Source of the DNA: Streptococcus suis S735
Lineage (GTDB): Bacteria; Bacillota; Bacilli; Lactobacillales; Streptococcaceae
Assembly (NCBI RefSeq): GCF_000294495.1
Contig: NC_018526.1
Coordinates: 620,001 to 684,000 of the forward strand
Direction: 5' to 3'
Length of the DNA stretch: 64,000 bases
Below the pieces are notes generated by a model. That model was not told the DNA's origin. It made no database searches and saw only the letters and a program-made list of their open reading frames with translations. Below are positions 56,831 to 64,000 of the stretch, one piece after another. Every line of letters begins with the position of its first letter. The stretch's first letter is position 1. The position numbers and the translations under genes were made by a program.

Positions 56831-57607
56831 CTAAGTCGTTTCTATCTCTTTTCCTTGCGGTAAGGTTGTTACAATGTTTATTGTAGCGGAGTTAGTTCCT
56901 GTTTGATTTTTCTGTCGCGTTCTTTCTGAAAAATCTTGGCGAATATCATTTAGGACTTGCAAGATAACTTTTTCAGGGGCTGTTGGGTCATAGCTGATTT
57001 TATTGACCAAGTGACTATAAAGGAGGGTGTACAGATTGAAGGCTGTTTTTCGGACTTCCAAGCTGTTTATTTTTTCGCGAGTGCTGGTGTCCTGACTTCT
57101 TTTCAGATAGAGACGATATGTACTTTCATGGCTTTCACGGAGATTGGCAATAGCTTCATCTAACATAAGTAGGCTAACATCTTCTGAGTAGGGTGGCTTC
57201 GCCAGTCGGGCTAGCAAAGAATCAATCAAAGCAGATGATTCTTGCATATTGGTAGACCTTGTATTTTTGTATAGTTTGATGAGTTCTTGTAGTCGGTGAT
57301 AGGCTTGTAATTTCTCGGGTGTCCGAGTATTTTTAAAAAGTTTGAGTCCGTTGACGAAGGCAGAGTAGTCAGCCTTTCGATTCTTTAGAGCCTTGTTTAA
57401 GTTACTAGTCATGTCTGAGCCACGTTTTTGTTTGAGACTTTTTTTCAGTAAGGGTAAGGATTCTTCAAGCTGTTTGATTAAGTCCGTTACCATGGGGTCA
57501 TTGGTGGAAGAACTGTACTGTTTCAAGGTATCAACACTACTTGTGATCAATTGTGTAAATTCTGCTTGATTCAGATGTTGTGCATATAAAGGGATTCGGA
57601 TTTTCAT
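56831..57607 (-). CDS. DUF6261-like helical protein
   Basis: A 258-aa, highly charged, almost fully helical protein, with no signal peptide or membrane span. It starts with RIPLYAQHLNQAEFTQLITSSVDTL and contains two related helical stretches (around 75-115 and 120-180). It resembles what I recall as DUF6261, proteins of unknown function best known from Bacteroidetes; I am not sure of that. It ends with a Ser/Thr/Asn-rich tail. No catalytic motif is evident. It is transcribed away from the lipoprotein gene from a promoter overlapping that gene's. Confidence 0.6.
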   Translation of the reverse strand: MKIRIPLYAQHLNQAEFTQLITSSVDTLKQYSSSTNDPMVTDLIKQLEESLPLLKKSLKQKRGSDMTSNLNKALKNRKADYSAFVNGLKLFKNTRTPEKLQAYHRLQELIKLYKNTRSTNMQESSALIDSLLARLAKPPYSEDVSLLMLDEAIANLRESHESTYRLYLKRSQDTSTREKINSLEVRKTAFNLYTLLYSHLVNKISYDPTAPEKVILQVLNDIRQDFSERTRQKNQTGTNSATINIVTTLPQGKEIETT

Positions 57608-57693
57608 TTGTGTACCTCACTATCTTTTTTTCCGGTCATCTTATTTATTCGTAAATAAGTAGAAAAAAATAGAATTATTTAAAAAATTTTTTA

Positions 57694-57728
57694 AAACTTG
57701 TCAAAACAGTACATTCACCTATAATAAA
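57694..57728. promoter_or_regulatory. Overlapping divergent promoters
   Basis: Plus strand: TTGTCA (about 57697), 16-base spacer, TATAAT (about 57719). Minus strand: TTGACA read from the same bases, with TAAATA about 17 bases further. The two -35 boxes overlap in the palindromic TTGTCAA/TTGACAA. A second plus-strand promoter with TACAAT lies at about 57927. The 200 bases between 57728 and 57930 hold no gene I can see and would be a long leader. Confidence 0.45.
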
Positions 57729-57958
57729 ATTGTGTTTTTAAGGAATTGCATCAAAACACAATGATATAAATGTTTGGAAATAGCAAATTAGTTTGACTTG
57801 CATATTTAAAAATTGTTTTTGGAATAAAATTATTGATTAGGCTTGTTTTCAAATTGAAAGGATATGATCTCAGTTTGTTTATTGAATACCTTGCACACAT
57901 TTTTCTTTGTTTAGGCAATTCCGTGGTACAATAAGGTATCAACCATTGGAGGTTTTAT

Positions 57959-58576
57959 ATGAAATGGAATAAAAAACTAGCACTTAGTGCTGTCTTAGTC
58001 GCAAGTTTGTTTACTTTGTCAGCCTGTCAGTCGATTTCAAATTGGTGGAAAAATACCAAGGAAGAATGGATTGGCTTGGAGATGACGGTACGGACTTATG
58101 ATGAAAATTCTCAGTTGATAGATGAAATGTCTGGTAAGTCCCTATCGATTTCGCGGAATCAGGAATTTGACTCGGTGGATGCCGAAGGCTATTCCAATGC
58201 GGATTCTTCTGTCTTGAAGGTGACACTTGGGAATTACGAAATTGACCACGTAGGCTCATCTTTGATTGCGGCAGAAGAAGGTTTGGAAGACTTGTATGCG
58301 AAATATCAGACCACAGTAGATATCGCAAATTACGATCGTGCAATTCCGCTTGTTAACCGTATGGTATCTAGTCTCAAAAATGATTTTACAGGTAAGGCAA
58401 AGGTGGTCTTGATTCGTTCGCAAAACGGAACCCCGCTTGCTACTTATGTAGGTGATAAAGTATCTCTTTATGCATCTGATGCACCTAAGACTTCTGAACT
58501 CTTAATTGATGGCAAGCGGTTGATTATCTACCGCTGTGATTATACAATTTATGATAGAGAATTATTGGAGAACTAA
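57959..58576 (+). CDS. Lipoprotein, DUF5052-like
   Basis: A 205-aa surface lipoprotein. Residues 1-23 are a signal with lipobox TLSAC (C23). The mature part opens with WWKNTKEEWIGLEMTVRTYD and contains ANYDRAIPLVNRMVSSLKNDF, which I recall from a streptococcal family named DUF5052; the function is unknown. GGAGG precedes the ATG. It shares a transcript with the next genes, since its stop abuts their start. Confidence 0.82.
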   Translation: MKWNKKLALSAVLVASLFTLSACQSISNWWKNTKEEWIGLEMTVRTYDENSQLIDEMSGKSLSISRNQEFDSVDAEGYSNADSSVLKVTLGNYEIDHVGSSLIAAEEGLEDLYAKYQTTVDIANYDRAIPLVNRMVSSLKNDFTGKAKVVLIRSQNGTPLATYVGDKVSLYASDAPKTSELLIDGKRLIIYRCDYTIYDRELLEN

Positions 58577-59086
58577 ATGATAGACATTCGTTCCGCAAGG
58601 ATAGAGGATGCGGCAGACCTTGTGGCAATTTATGCTCCTTATGTAGAAAAGACCGCTATTACCTTTGAAACAGAAGTACCGACTGTCGAAGCCTTTGCAA
58701 GTCGAATTGAAAAGACCTTGGAGAAGTTTCCCTATCTGGTCGCAGTAGAAGAAGGTAAAGTTGTGGGTTATGCCTACGCTTCAACCTACTATGCCCGTGC
58801 GGCTTACGATTGGACGGTGGAATTATCCGTATATATCAAGCAAGAAGCGCGCGGAAAAGGAATTGGAACTCTTCTCTACAATGCTTTGGAAAAGGACCTG
58901 ACAGCGCGTGGTTTTAAAAATTTCTTAGCCTGTATCGCCCTACCAAACGCAGCCTCTATAGCACTCCATGAGAAGAGGGGCTATGAACAGGTGGCTCATT
59001 TCAAAAAAGTTGGTTATAAATTTGATACCTGGCATGATATTGTCTGGCTTCAAAAATCTCTTGTAGGTAAGCAAAATGAAGATTAA
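58577..59086 (+). CDS. GNAT-family N-acetyltransferase (Pat/MnaT-like)
   Basis: A 169-aa acetyltransferase. DIRSARIEDAADLVAIYAPYV and TAITFETEVPTVEAFASRI open the protein; YIKQEARGKGIGTLLYNAL is the acetyl-CoA loop (RGKGIG), and NAASIALHEKRGYEQVAHFKKVG closes it. This is the phosphinothricin acetyltransferase-like subgroup, which acetylates free amino acids or analogues. The start codon directly follows the lipoprotein stop. Confidence 0.88.
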   Translation: MIDIRSARIEDAADLVAIYAPYVEKTAITFETEVPTVEAFASRIEKTLEKFPYLVAVEEGKVVGYAYASTYYARAAYDWTVELSVYIKQEARGKGIGTLLYNALEKDLTARGFKNFLACIALPNAASIALHEKRGYEQVAHFKKVGYKFDTWHDIVWLQKSLVGKQNED

Positions 59087-59729
59087 CGAATTAGAAAAAC
59101 GTTTGTTGGCCGTGGCGGATGCTAGTCAGGCCCAGCCTATGAAAGCTTATATGAAAAATAACTTTGAATTCTTAGGTGTACGAACGCCTGACCGCCGAAA
59201 AGTTGCCAAGCAGTTTTTCAAAGATTTCAAGGCTCAGGGAATTGACTGGGACTTTGTAGAGGCTTGCTGGTCTAAGCCCTACCGTGAATTTCAATATATC
59301 GCTATTGATTACCTAGTTACCAAGAAGAAAGACTTGGTTCTAGCTGATTTACCTCGTTTGAAAGAGCTAGCTCAGACCAAGTCTTGATGGGATAGTATTG
59401 ACGGTCTAGATAAGCTAGTTGGTAAGATTATCTTGGAAAATCCAGAGGCCAAGCAGACAATCTTGGAATGGAGTTTGGATAATGATTTCTGGTTGAGACG
59501 GATTGCCATTGACCACCAGCTTCTCCAAAAAGAAAAGACAGATACGAAACTGTTGGAACAAATCCTAATCAATAATCTCAATCAGACTGAATTTTTTATC
59601 AATAAGGCAATTGGCTGGAGTTTGCGGGATTATTCCAAGACCAATCCTGAATGGGTACGAGTTTTTCTTACCAAGTACAGCTCACAAATGGCAGGCTTGT
59701 CCATTCGCGAAGCCAGTAAGTATATCTAG
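59076..59729 (+). pseudogene. AlkD-like DNA alkylation repair gene with internal TGA
   Basis: The frame begins inside the end of the acetyltransferase gene (11-base overlap), reads EKRLLAVADASQAQPMKAYMKN to LKELAQTKS, meets TGA at 59385-59387, and continues open in the same frame with WDSIDGLDKLVGKIILENP to a stop at 59729. The family has KSWWDS at this place, so TGG to TGA in one tryptophan codon explains the stop. The full product would be about 217 aa of HEAT-like repeats, a glycosylase for alkylated bases. The first 103 residues lack the main base-recognition region. Confidence 0.85.
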
Positions 59730-59737
59730 GAGGAGCC

Positions 59738-60025
59738 ATGTCCAAAGTCTATGAATTTGAAACCCTTATCCATCCAGTACCGGATAAGGGCGGAGCCTAT
59801 ATCATCTTTCCCTATGATATACGAGAAGAGTTTGGTAAGGGGAGGGTAAAGGTACATGCCAGATTTGATTGTCATCCCTATGATGGCTCCATTGTCAATA
59901 TGGGAGTTAAGGATGAAGCAGGCAATATCTGTTATATTATTGGCGTTCAAAAGGCTATTCGAGCGGCTATTGGAAAACAGGCTGGTGATAGAGTACAGGT
60001 AACCATTCAAGAACGAATGGAGTAA
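59738..60025 (+). CDS. DUF1905-domain protein
   Basis: A 95-aa beta-barrel-like protein. YEFETLIHPVPDKGGAYIIFPYDIREEFGKGRVKV in pieces and the end IGVQKAIRAAIGKQAGDRVQVTI are the DUF1905 pattern. Function unknown. AGGAGG precedes the ATG, 9 bases after the alkD-like stop, so it belongs to the same transcript. Confidence 0.85.
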   Translation: MSKVYEFETLIHPVPDKGGAYIIFPYDIREEFGKGRVKVHARFDCHPYDGSIVNMGVKDEAGNICYIIGVQKAIRAAIGKQAGDRVQVTIQERME

Positions 60026-60048
60026 TCAGGCTTGCAAATCCTTGAGAT

Positions 60049-60063
60049 TATGGTAGAATAGAA
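60049..60063 (+). promoter_or_regulatory. Promoter-like sequence before repeat copy C
   Basis: The same 15 bases as at 34924-34938 (extended -10 TGGTAGAAT), here 24 bases after the DUF1905 stop codon. Confidence 0.4.
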
Positions 60064-60103
60064 TCATGCGATGAGCCGAGTAGTGGGGGGATTAAGGTTC
60101 AGC

Positions 60104-60250
60104 ACACTTCTAAGAGTTCGTGTCAACATCTCAGCGCAGTGGTTGATTGGCAGATTTGTTCGTATTTTATACTCCAAATCTGACCTAATCAACTGTGCGG
60201 GGGTGGGAAGACGAACTCTTGGTTGACAAGTTGAGTTCTTTCCCACTCCC
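60104..60250. repeat. Palindromic intergenic repeat, copy C (shortened)
   Basis: It shares AGTTCGTGTCAACATCTCAG and the ending TTGAGTTCTTTCCCACTCCC with copy A at 35031-35369 but lacks the middle hairpins. About 150 bases. Confidence 0.65.
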
Positions 60251-60344
60251 TTCGACGCTAGGGAGGTCTTCATTTAATTGAAACGCAGGAGCGGACCTTG
60301 AATAGTTGTGTGAACCTTCTATTCTCATCGGAAACGATGCCCTT

Positions 60345-60368
60345 GCCCACCTTTATGGTGGGCTTTTT
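60345..60368 (+). terminator. Terminator between repeat copies C and B
   Basis: GCCCACC (60345-60351) pairs exactly with GGTGGGC (60357-60363), then TTTTT. Confidence 0.7.
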
Positions 60369-60379
60369 GTATACTAAGT

Positions 60380-60659
60380 GAGGCTGGGCAAAAAGCCCTG
60401 GCCCACTTCTCAGTGTTCGTGTCAACATCTCAGCGCAGTGGTTGATTGGGTTTAACAGTCCAGTGGACTGTTAAAGGTAGGAGATAAGATTTGCGAAGCA
60501 AATCTCAGCAATTCGTGTTTTACACTCGAAATCTAACCTAATCAACTGTGCGGGGGTGGGAGTGAAACAGTCTGGGGATAGACTGTTTCAGCTCAACAAC
60601 TTAAAACGAAAAATTGTTGACGAACCTTTTTTGACTTAGTCGATGTCTTTCCCACTCCC
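60380..60659. repeat. Palindromic intergenic repeat, copy B (about 280 bp)
   Basis: A near copy of the 35031-35369 repeat, with the same opening GAGGCTGGGCAAAAAG, the same palindromes and the same ending CTTTCCCACTCCC, minus a roughly 60-base internal part. With copy C it fills the 700-base gap between the DUF1905 and pfl-activase genes; no gene is visible there. Confidence 0.7.
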
Positions 60660-60726
60660 ATTTCAGTATGTGATTTCTATAGGAATGCTATTGGCTCAGC
60701 CGAGGAAGTTTTTATATTTCTCAAAG

Positions 60727-61503
60727 TTAGAAATAACAGTTGATATTATGTTTGATGAAGATTGCTTGATAGTCTTTTAAATCTTCTGGATGGAGAGCCT
60801 TGACATCGGTCATAGCATAGGTTCGATTGAGAAGCTTATACTTATTTTCTCCAAATTGATGGAAGGGGAGTAGTTGAACTTTGTCAATCTTGAGTTGATT
60901 AAAGAGACAGGCGAATTGTTCAGCATCTTCGAGGGAATTATTAAAGTCAGGGATAACAGGGATACGTAGGACGATTTCTTTCCCGATGGAAAAGGCGTAT
61001 TGGATATTTTGTATGATAAGGTTATTATTGACGCCGGTGACTTTTCTATGAGAAATTGTATTGTAATGTTTTAAATCAGTATAGATAAAGTCAACGTATT
61101 GGATAAGGTCAACAAATTTGTGGTGTTCTACGAAAGCGGTGGTTTCAATAGCGGTATGAAGGCCGTGTCTTTTTGCCTCCATAAGAATAGCTTTCGCAAA
61201 CTCATATTGGGCAAAAATTTCTCCGCCAGACAGCGTGAGCCCACCACCTGATTCTTCATAAAAATCAATATCTTTCATGACTTCGGATATGATGTCATCA
61301 ACAGATTTTTCTTCTCCCATGATGGTCATTTTTTTACTAACAGCATCAAGCATGGGTTCAGGTTTTCGTTTTTGAGATTCTGGATTTGCACACCAAGGAC
61401 AACGTAGGGGGCAACCTTTCAAGAAAACCGTCGTACGTATACCAGGACCGTCATGGAGCGAAAAATGTTGAATGTTAAAAATAATGCCTTTTCGTGTATT
61501 CAT
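60727..61503 (-). CDS. Glycyl-radical enzyme activating protein (PflA-like)
   Basis: A 258-aa radical-SAM enzyme that places a glycyl radical on a pyruvate formate-lyase-like partner. HDGPGIRTTVFLKGCPLRCPWC carries the cluster cysteines C31, C35 and C38 in CxxxCxxC; GGGLTLSGGEIFAQYEFA is the SAM-binding block; VDFIYTDLKHYN and LRIPVIPDFNNSLEDAEQF follow. It has no ferredoxin insert with extra cysteines. The order activase-DeoR-SorC-PTS matches a streptococcal cluster that continues with a formate acetyltransferase homologue, transaldolase and glycerol dehydrogenase, all beyond this window if present. It is divergent from deoR. Confidence 0.9.
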   Translation of the reverse strand: MNTRKGIIFNIQHFSLHDGPGIRTTVFLKGCPLRCPWCANPESQKRKPEPMLDAVSKKMTIMGEEKSVDDIISEVMKDIDFYEESGGGLTLSGGEIFAQYEFAKAILMEAKRHGLHTAIETTAFVEHHKFVDLIQYVDFIYTDLKHYNTISHRKVTGVNNNLIIQNIQYAFSIGKEIVLRIPVIPDFNNSLEDAEQFACLFNQLKIDKVQLLPFHQFGENKYKLLNRTYAMTDVKALHPEDLKDYQAIFIKHNINCYF

Positions 61504-61634
61504 GCTCTTTCTCCTTTTCGATTAATTTGATTTTATCACACAAAAGAAAGTTTTACAATTACGAACGTAAGTTAAAAAGTTGCAAATAGTTGAAAAAGAG
61601 TCAAAATTTGATAGAATAATGATGAGGTGATGAA

Positions 61635-62378
61635 ATGGAACGATTAGATAAAATTATACAACTGGTATCACAACATGAAAAAATAGATGTCAATAGCTTG
61701 GCGGAGCAACTGGACGTTTCTAAGGTAACCATCCGTAAAGATTTAGATAAGTTAGAATCAAAAGGTTTATTACGTAGAGAACATGGGTATGCTGTTCTAA
61801 ATAGTGGTGATGACCTTAATATTCGGATGTCCTTTCGCTATGATGTAAAAAAACGAATTGCAAAAGAAGCAGCAAATCTCATTGCCGACAATGAAACGAT
61901 TATGATAGAGTCTGGGTCAACTTGTGCTCTCTTGGCAGAAGAAATTTGCAAAACCAAGAGAAATGTGACCATCATAACAAATTCTTATTTTATAGCCAAT
62001 TATGTGCGACAATATGATAGCTGTCAGATTATTTTATTGGGTGGTGAGTTTCAAAAAGATTCCCAAGTAACTGTTGGGCCGCTCTTGCATAAAATGATTC
62101 AGTTTTTCCATGTTGATAAGGCTTTTGTAGGAACTGACGGCTATGATAGCGAGCATGGTTTTACAGGTAAAAACTTAATGCGAAGCGAAGTAGTACAGTA
62201 CATGTCTGACGTTGCTGAAAACATGATTGTGCTAACAGATTCTAGTAAATTTACAAAACGAGGGACAGTACGCAGATTTGGTTTAAGTCAAGTTGCTCAG
62301 GTCATTACAGATACGTCGATTTCTGAAGATCTTGTCAAGGAATTAGAAAATGCTAGAGTCACAGTAAGGCTAGTTTAG
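61635..62378 (+). CDS. DeoR-family transcriptional regulator
   Basis: A 247-aa repressor-type protein. The N-terminal helix-turn-helix is VNSLAEQLDVSKVTIRKDLDKLESKGLLRREHG in pieces (residues 18-52), and the C-terminal sugar-phosphate sensor domain has NETIMIESGSTCALLAEEI, ILLGGEFQKDSQVTVGP and VLTDSSKFTKRGTVRRF. It lies between the divergent activase gene and the SorC-type regulator, so it probably controls this cluster in response to a phosphosugar. Confidence 0.92.
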   Translation: MERLDKIIQLVSQHEKIDVNSLAEQLDVSKVTIRKDLDKLESKGLLRREHGYAVLNSGDDLNIRMSFRYDVKKRIAKEAANLIADNETIMIESGSTCALLAEEICKTKRNVTIITNSYFIANYVRQYDSCQIILLGGEFQKDSQVTVGPLLHKMIQFFHVDKAFVGTDGYDSEHGFTGKNLMRSEVVQYMSDVAENMIVLTDSSKFTKRGTVRRFGLSQVAQVITDTSISEDLVKELENARVTVRLV

Positions 62379-62390
62379 GTTGGGGGCAGT

Positions 62391-63365
62391 ATGAAGCAAG
62401 AAAAAAGAAGGCAGTTGGCAAAAATAGCCTATCTTTACTACGAAGAGGGGAAAAGCCAAGCTGAGATTGCTGCTGATACAGGAATTTATAGAACGACAGT
62501 CAGTAGAATGTTGACCAAGGCTAAGTCAGAAGGCATTGTAAAAATAGAAATTCAAGATTTTGATAGGCGCCTATATCGACTAGAAAAATATGTTCAAGAA
62601 AAATATGGATTAAAAGGTTTAGAACTGGTTGAAAACAGCACCGATGAGGACCAGCTTGATTTAGAAAATCGTCTGGCACAGGCTGCAGCCGATATGCTTA
62701 CCAATCTAATTGATGATGGAAAGAAAGTTGGTTTTTCATGGGGGAGAAGCCTCAGTCTTATTGTAGATAAGATAGGGAATCATCGTATGAAAGGTGTCAA
62801 ATTTGTTCCAATAGCTGGCGGTCCAAGTCATATCCACGCACGTTATCATGTGAATACTCTGATTTACGATATGGCCAATAAATTTCGTGGAGAATGTAGT
62901 TTTATCAATGCGACGATTATCCAGGAGAATCAAGAACTTGCTCAAGGTATTCTTTCTTCTAAATATTTCGAGGAGCTACGTGCTGACTGGAAGGACTTAG
63001 ATGTAGCAGCAATAGGTATTGGCGGTCGAGTCGATGAAAAAAATCGTCAATGGTTAGATATGTTGACGACGGCTGATTTTCAAGCCTTGTCAGATGAAGG
63101 TGCAGTCGGTGAAACCTGCTGTCGTGGTCTGAATCAATACGGTCAAGCTGTCGTGGAGGATTTGCAAAAGAGGACCATTGCCATCTCTTTAGATGATTTA
63201 AAAGAAGTCCCAGATACAATAGCTCTTGCATATGGGGAGGAAAAGGCTCAAGCCATTTTAGCTGTATTGCGAGCTGGCTACATTCATCATCTGGTAACAG
63301 ATGAACGAACCATCGTAAAAGTTTTAGAACTGGATAATGATGTGCATGTCCATACAAATTTGTAA
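62391..63365 (+). CDS. SorC/DeoR-type sugar-binding regulator
   Basis: A 324-aa regulator. The N-terminal helix-turn-helix is AYLYYEEGKSQAEIAADTGIYRTTVSRMLTKA in pieces, then a ligand-binding domain with VGFSWGRSLSLIVDKIG and DVAAIGIGGRVDEKNRQW and the closing ALAYGEEKAQAILAVLRAGYIHHLVTDE. Start at ATG 62391, 12 bases after deoR stops, with a GGGGG-type ribosome site; the two are cotranscribed. Two regulators in tandem in front of one PTS cluster are seen in other streptococci. Confidence 0.9.
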   Translation: MKQEKRRQLAKIAYLYYEEGKSQAEIAADTGIYRTTVSRMLTKAKSEGIVKIEIQDFDRRLYRLEKYVQEKYGLKGLELVENSTDEDQLDLENRLAQAAADMLTNLIDDGKKVGFSWGRSLSLIVDKIGNHRMKGVKFVPIAGGPSHIHARYHVNTLIYDMANKFRGECSFINATIIQENQELAQGILSSKYFEELRADWKDLDVAAIGIGGRVDEKNRQWLDMLTTADFQALSDEGAVGETCCRGLNQYGQAVVEDLQKRTIAISLDDLKEVPDTIALAYGEEKAQAILAVLRAGYIHHLVTDERTIVKVLELDNDVHVHTNL

Positions 63366-63370
63366 GAGAG

Positions 63371-63406
63371 TACTTCAATCACTTAAAGGTGGTTGAAGTA
63401 TTTTTT
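63371..63406 (+). terminator. Terminator after the regulators
   Basis: TACTTCAATCAC (63371-63382) pairs with GTGGTTGAAGTA (63389-63400), one G-T pair, then TTTTTT. It separates the regulator genes from the PTS genes. Confidence 0.75.
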
Positions 63407-63459
63407 ATCCCAAAAAATGCACAAAAGTGCAGAAATAAATTAAAACAGAAAATGTTCTA

Positions 63460-63518
63460 TAAATATATTTACGCTATAAAGAGAAAATGATATGATTTAC
63501 TTACGAAAGAAATATAAT
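63460..63518 (+). promoter_or_regulatory. Promoter region of the PTS genes
   Basis: Two candidates: TTTACG, 17-base spacer, TATGAT (about 63468-63496), or TATAAT at 63513-63518 with a weak -35 box. Either would serve the PTS operon. GGAGG lies before the IIA ATG. Confidence 0.35.
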
Positions 63519-63552
63519 AACTTACAAATAAAACAAATCGGAGGAAAAAGAA

Positions 63553-63876
63553 ATGGAAATGATTGTTGCAGATCAATTGATCATGGGATTGATTATTTAT
63601 GCTGGAGATGCGAAAAGTCACGCCTACCAAGCTTTGTCGCTTGTCAAAGCAGGTGAAGAAGAGCGAGCAGAAGAGGAATTAGAATTGGCAGATGCAGCAT
63701 TATTAGAAGCTCACAATATGCAGACAAAATTCTTAGCACAGGAAGCTGGTGGAGCAAAATCTGATATTACAGCACTATTTGTCCATTCGCAAGATCATTT
63801 GATGACGTCTATTACAGAGATCAATTTGATTAAAGAAATCATTGATTTGCGGAAAGAACTAAAAAAAGTTGGCTAA
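63553..63876 (+). CDS. PTS lactose/cellobiose-type IIA protein
   Basis: A 107-aa cytosolic phosphocarrier of the Lac family. Three-helix pattern; the phospho-accepting histidine is H78 in LFVHSQDHLMTSI, and DAKSHAYQAL and LLEAHNMQTKFL are the other family blocks. It passes phosphate from HPr to the IIB protein encoded next. The sugar is not shown by the sequence. Confidence 0.93.
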   Translation: MEMIVADQLIMGLIIYAGDAKSHAYQALSLVKAGEEERAEEELELADAALLEAHNMQTKFLAQEAGGAKSDITALFVHSQDHLMTSITEINLIKEIIDLRKELKKVG

Positions 63877-63908
63877 AACAAAAAAATTATATTTAGGAGG
63901 AAACCGAA

Positions 63909-64000
63909 ATGGTTAAAATCGCTCTATTTTGTGCCGCTGGTTTTTCTACAGGCATGTTGGTAAACAACATGAAGATTGCAGCAGCAGACGCAGGTGTCGA
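63909..64000 (+). CDS. PTS cellobiose-type IIB protein (partial)
   Basis: The first 30 codons of a gene cut by the window end. VKIALFCAAGFSTGMLVNNM is the P-loop of cellobiose-type IIB with the phospho-accepting C8. AGGAGG precedes the ATG. It continues the PTS operon with IIA. Confidence 0.9.
   Translation, partial: MVKIALFCAAGFSTGMLVNNMKIAAADAGV

Overview
The window looks like chromosome of a low-GC Gram-positive coccus, almost certainly Streptococcus suis or a very close relative. The evidence is the dltD end, streptococcal holB-yabA-rsmI order, coaB-coaC-ECF module, fhuCDBG-type iron operon, comEA-comEC, L-lysine-type MurE, strong AGGAGG ribosome sites, and a type III mod gene opening with a GAGCA pentanucleotide tract as described for S. 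suis ModS. I see no rRNA, tRNA, CRISPR array or prophage.

Layout. 1-5.5 kb: end of dltD, an IS110-family insertion, ltrA-like membrane protein, glutathionyl-hydroquinone reductase-like enzyme, rsuA and a glutathione peroxidase. 5.5-9.3 kb: iron-siderophore ABC operon on the minus strand. 9.4-20 kb: murE, plsC, comEA-comEC, CBS protein, xpaC-telA, yitT, then tmk-holB-yabA-rsmI. 22-26 kb: serC-GNAT-serA-ogt-arsC-like. 26-35 kb: CDF transporter, exoA, membrane protein, amino-acid permease, two DUF975 membrane proteins (the first with a nonsense codon), CPBP protease, DUF3885 protein.

35-41.8 kb is accessory: a palindrome-rich 1 kb spacer, a type III R-M locus whose mod gene begins with 36 copies of GAGCA but is also broken by two frameshifts, an intact res gene, a 27-codon membrane peptide ORF and a decayed IS200. 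41.8-49.9 kb is core metabolism (pgm, coaB-coaC-ECF S component, fhs, PrsW-like protease, flavin disulfide oxidoreductase). 49.9-57.6 kb is a type I R-M locus: hsdR intact, hsdM frameshifted by an exact 25-bp tandem duplication, hsdS intact, then an unrecognised 287-aa protein. 58-60.7 kb: lipoprotein, acetyltransferase, alkD-like gene with a nonsense codon, DUF1905 protein, repeats. 60.7-64 kb: start of an anaerobic glycyl-radical/PTS cluster (activase, DeoR, SorC, IIA, IIB running off the end).

The theme of the window is lesions: both R-M loci have a damaged methyltransferase gene beside an intact nuclease gene, and two other genes carry single in-frame stops. The strongest items for follow-up are the hsdM tandem duplication (potentially reversible), the GAGCA tract with a mod gene that copy-number slippage alone cannot restore, the 287-aa hsdS neighbour, the structured non-coding end of the IS110 element (candidate bridge RNA), and a repeat family preceded by identical promoter-like sequences. 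All function calls come from reading the sequence; no database search was run.
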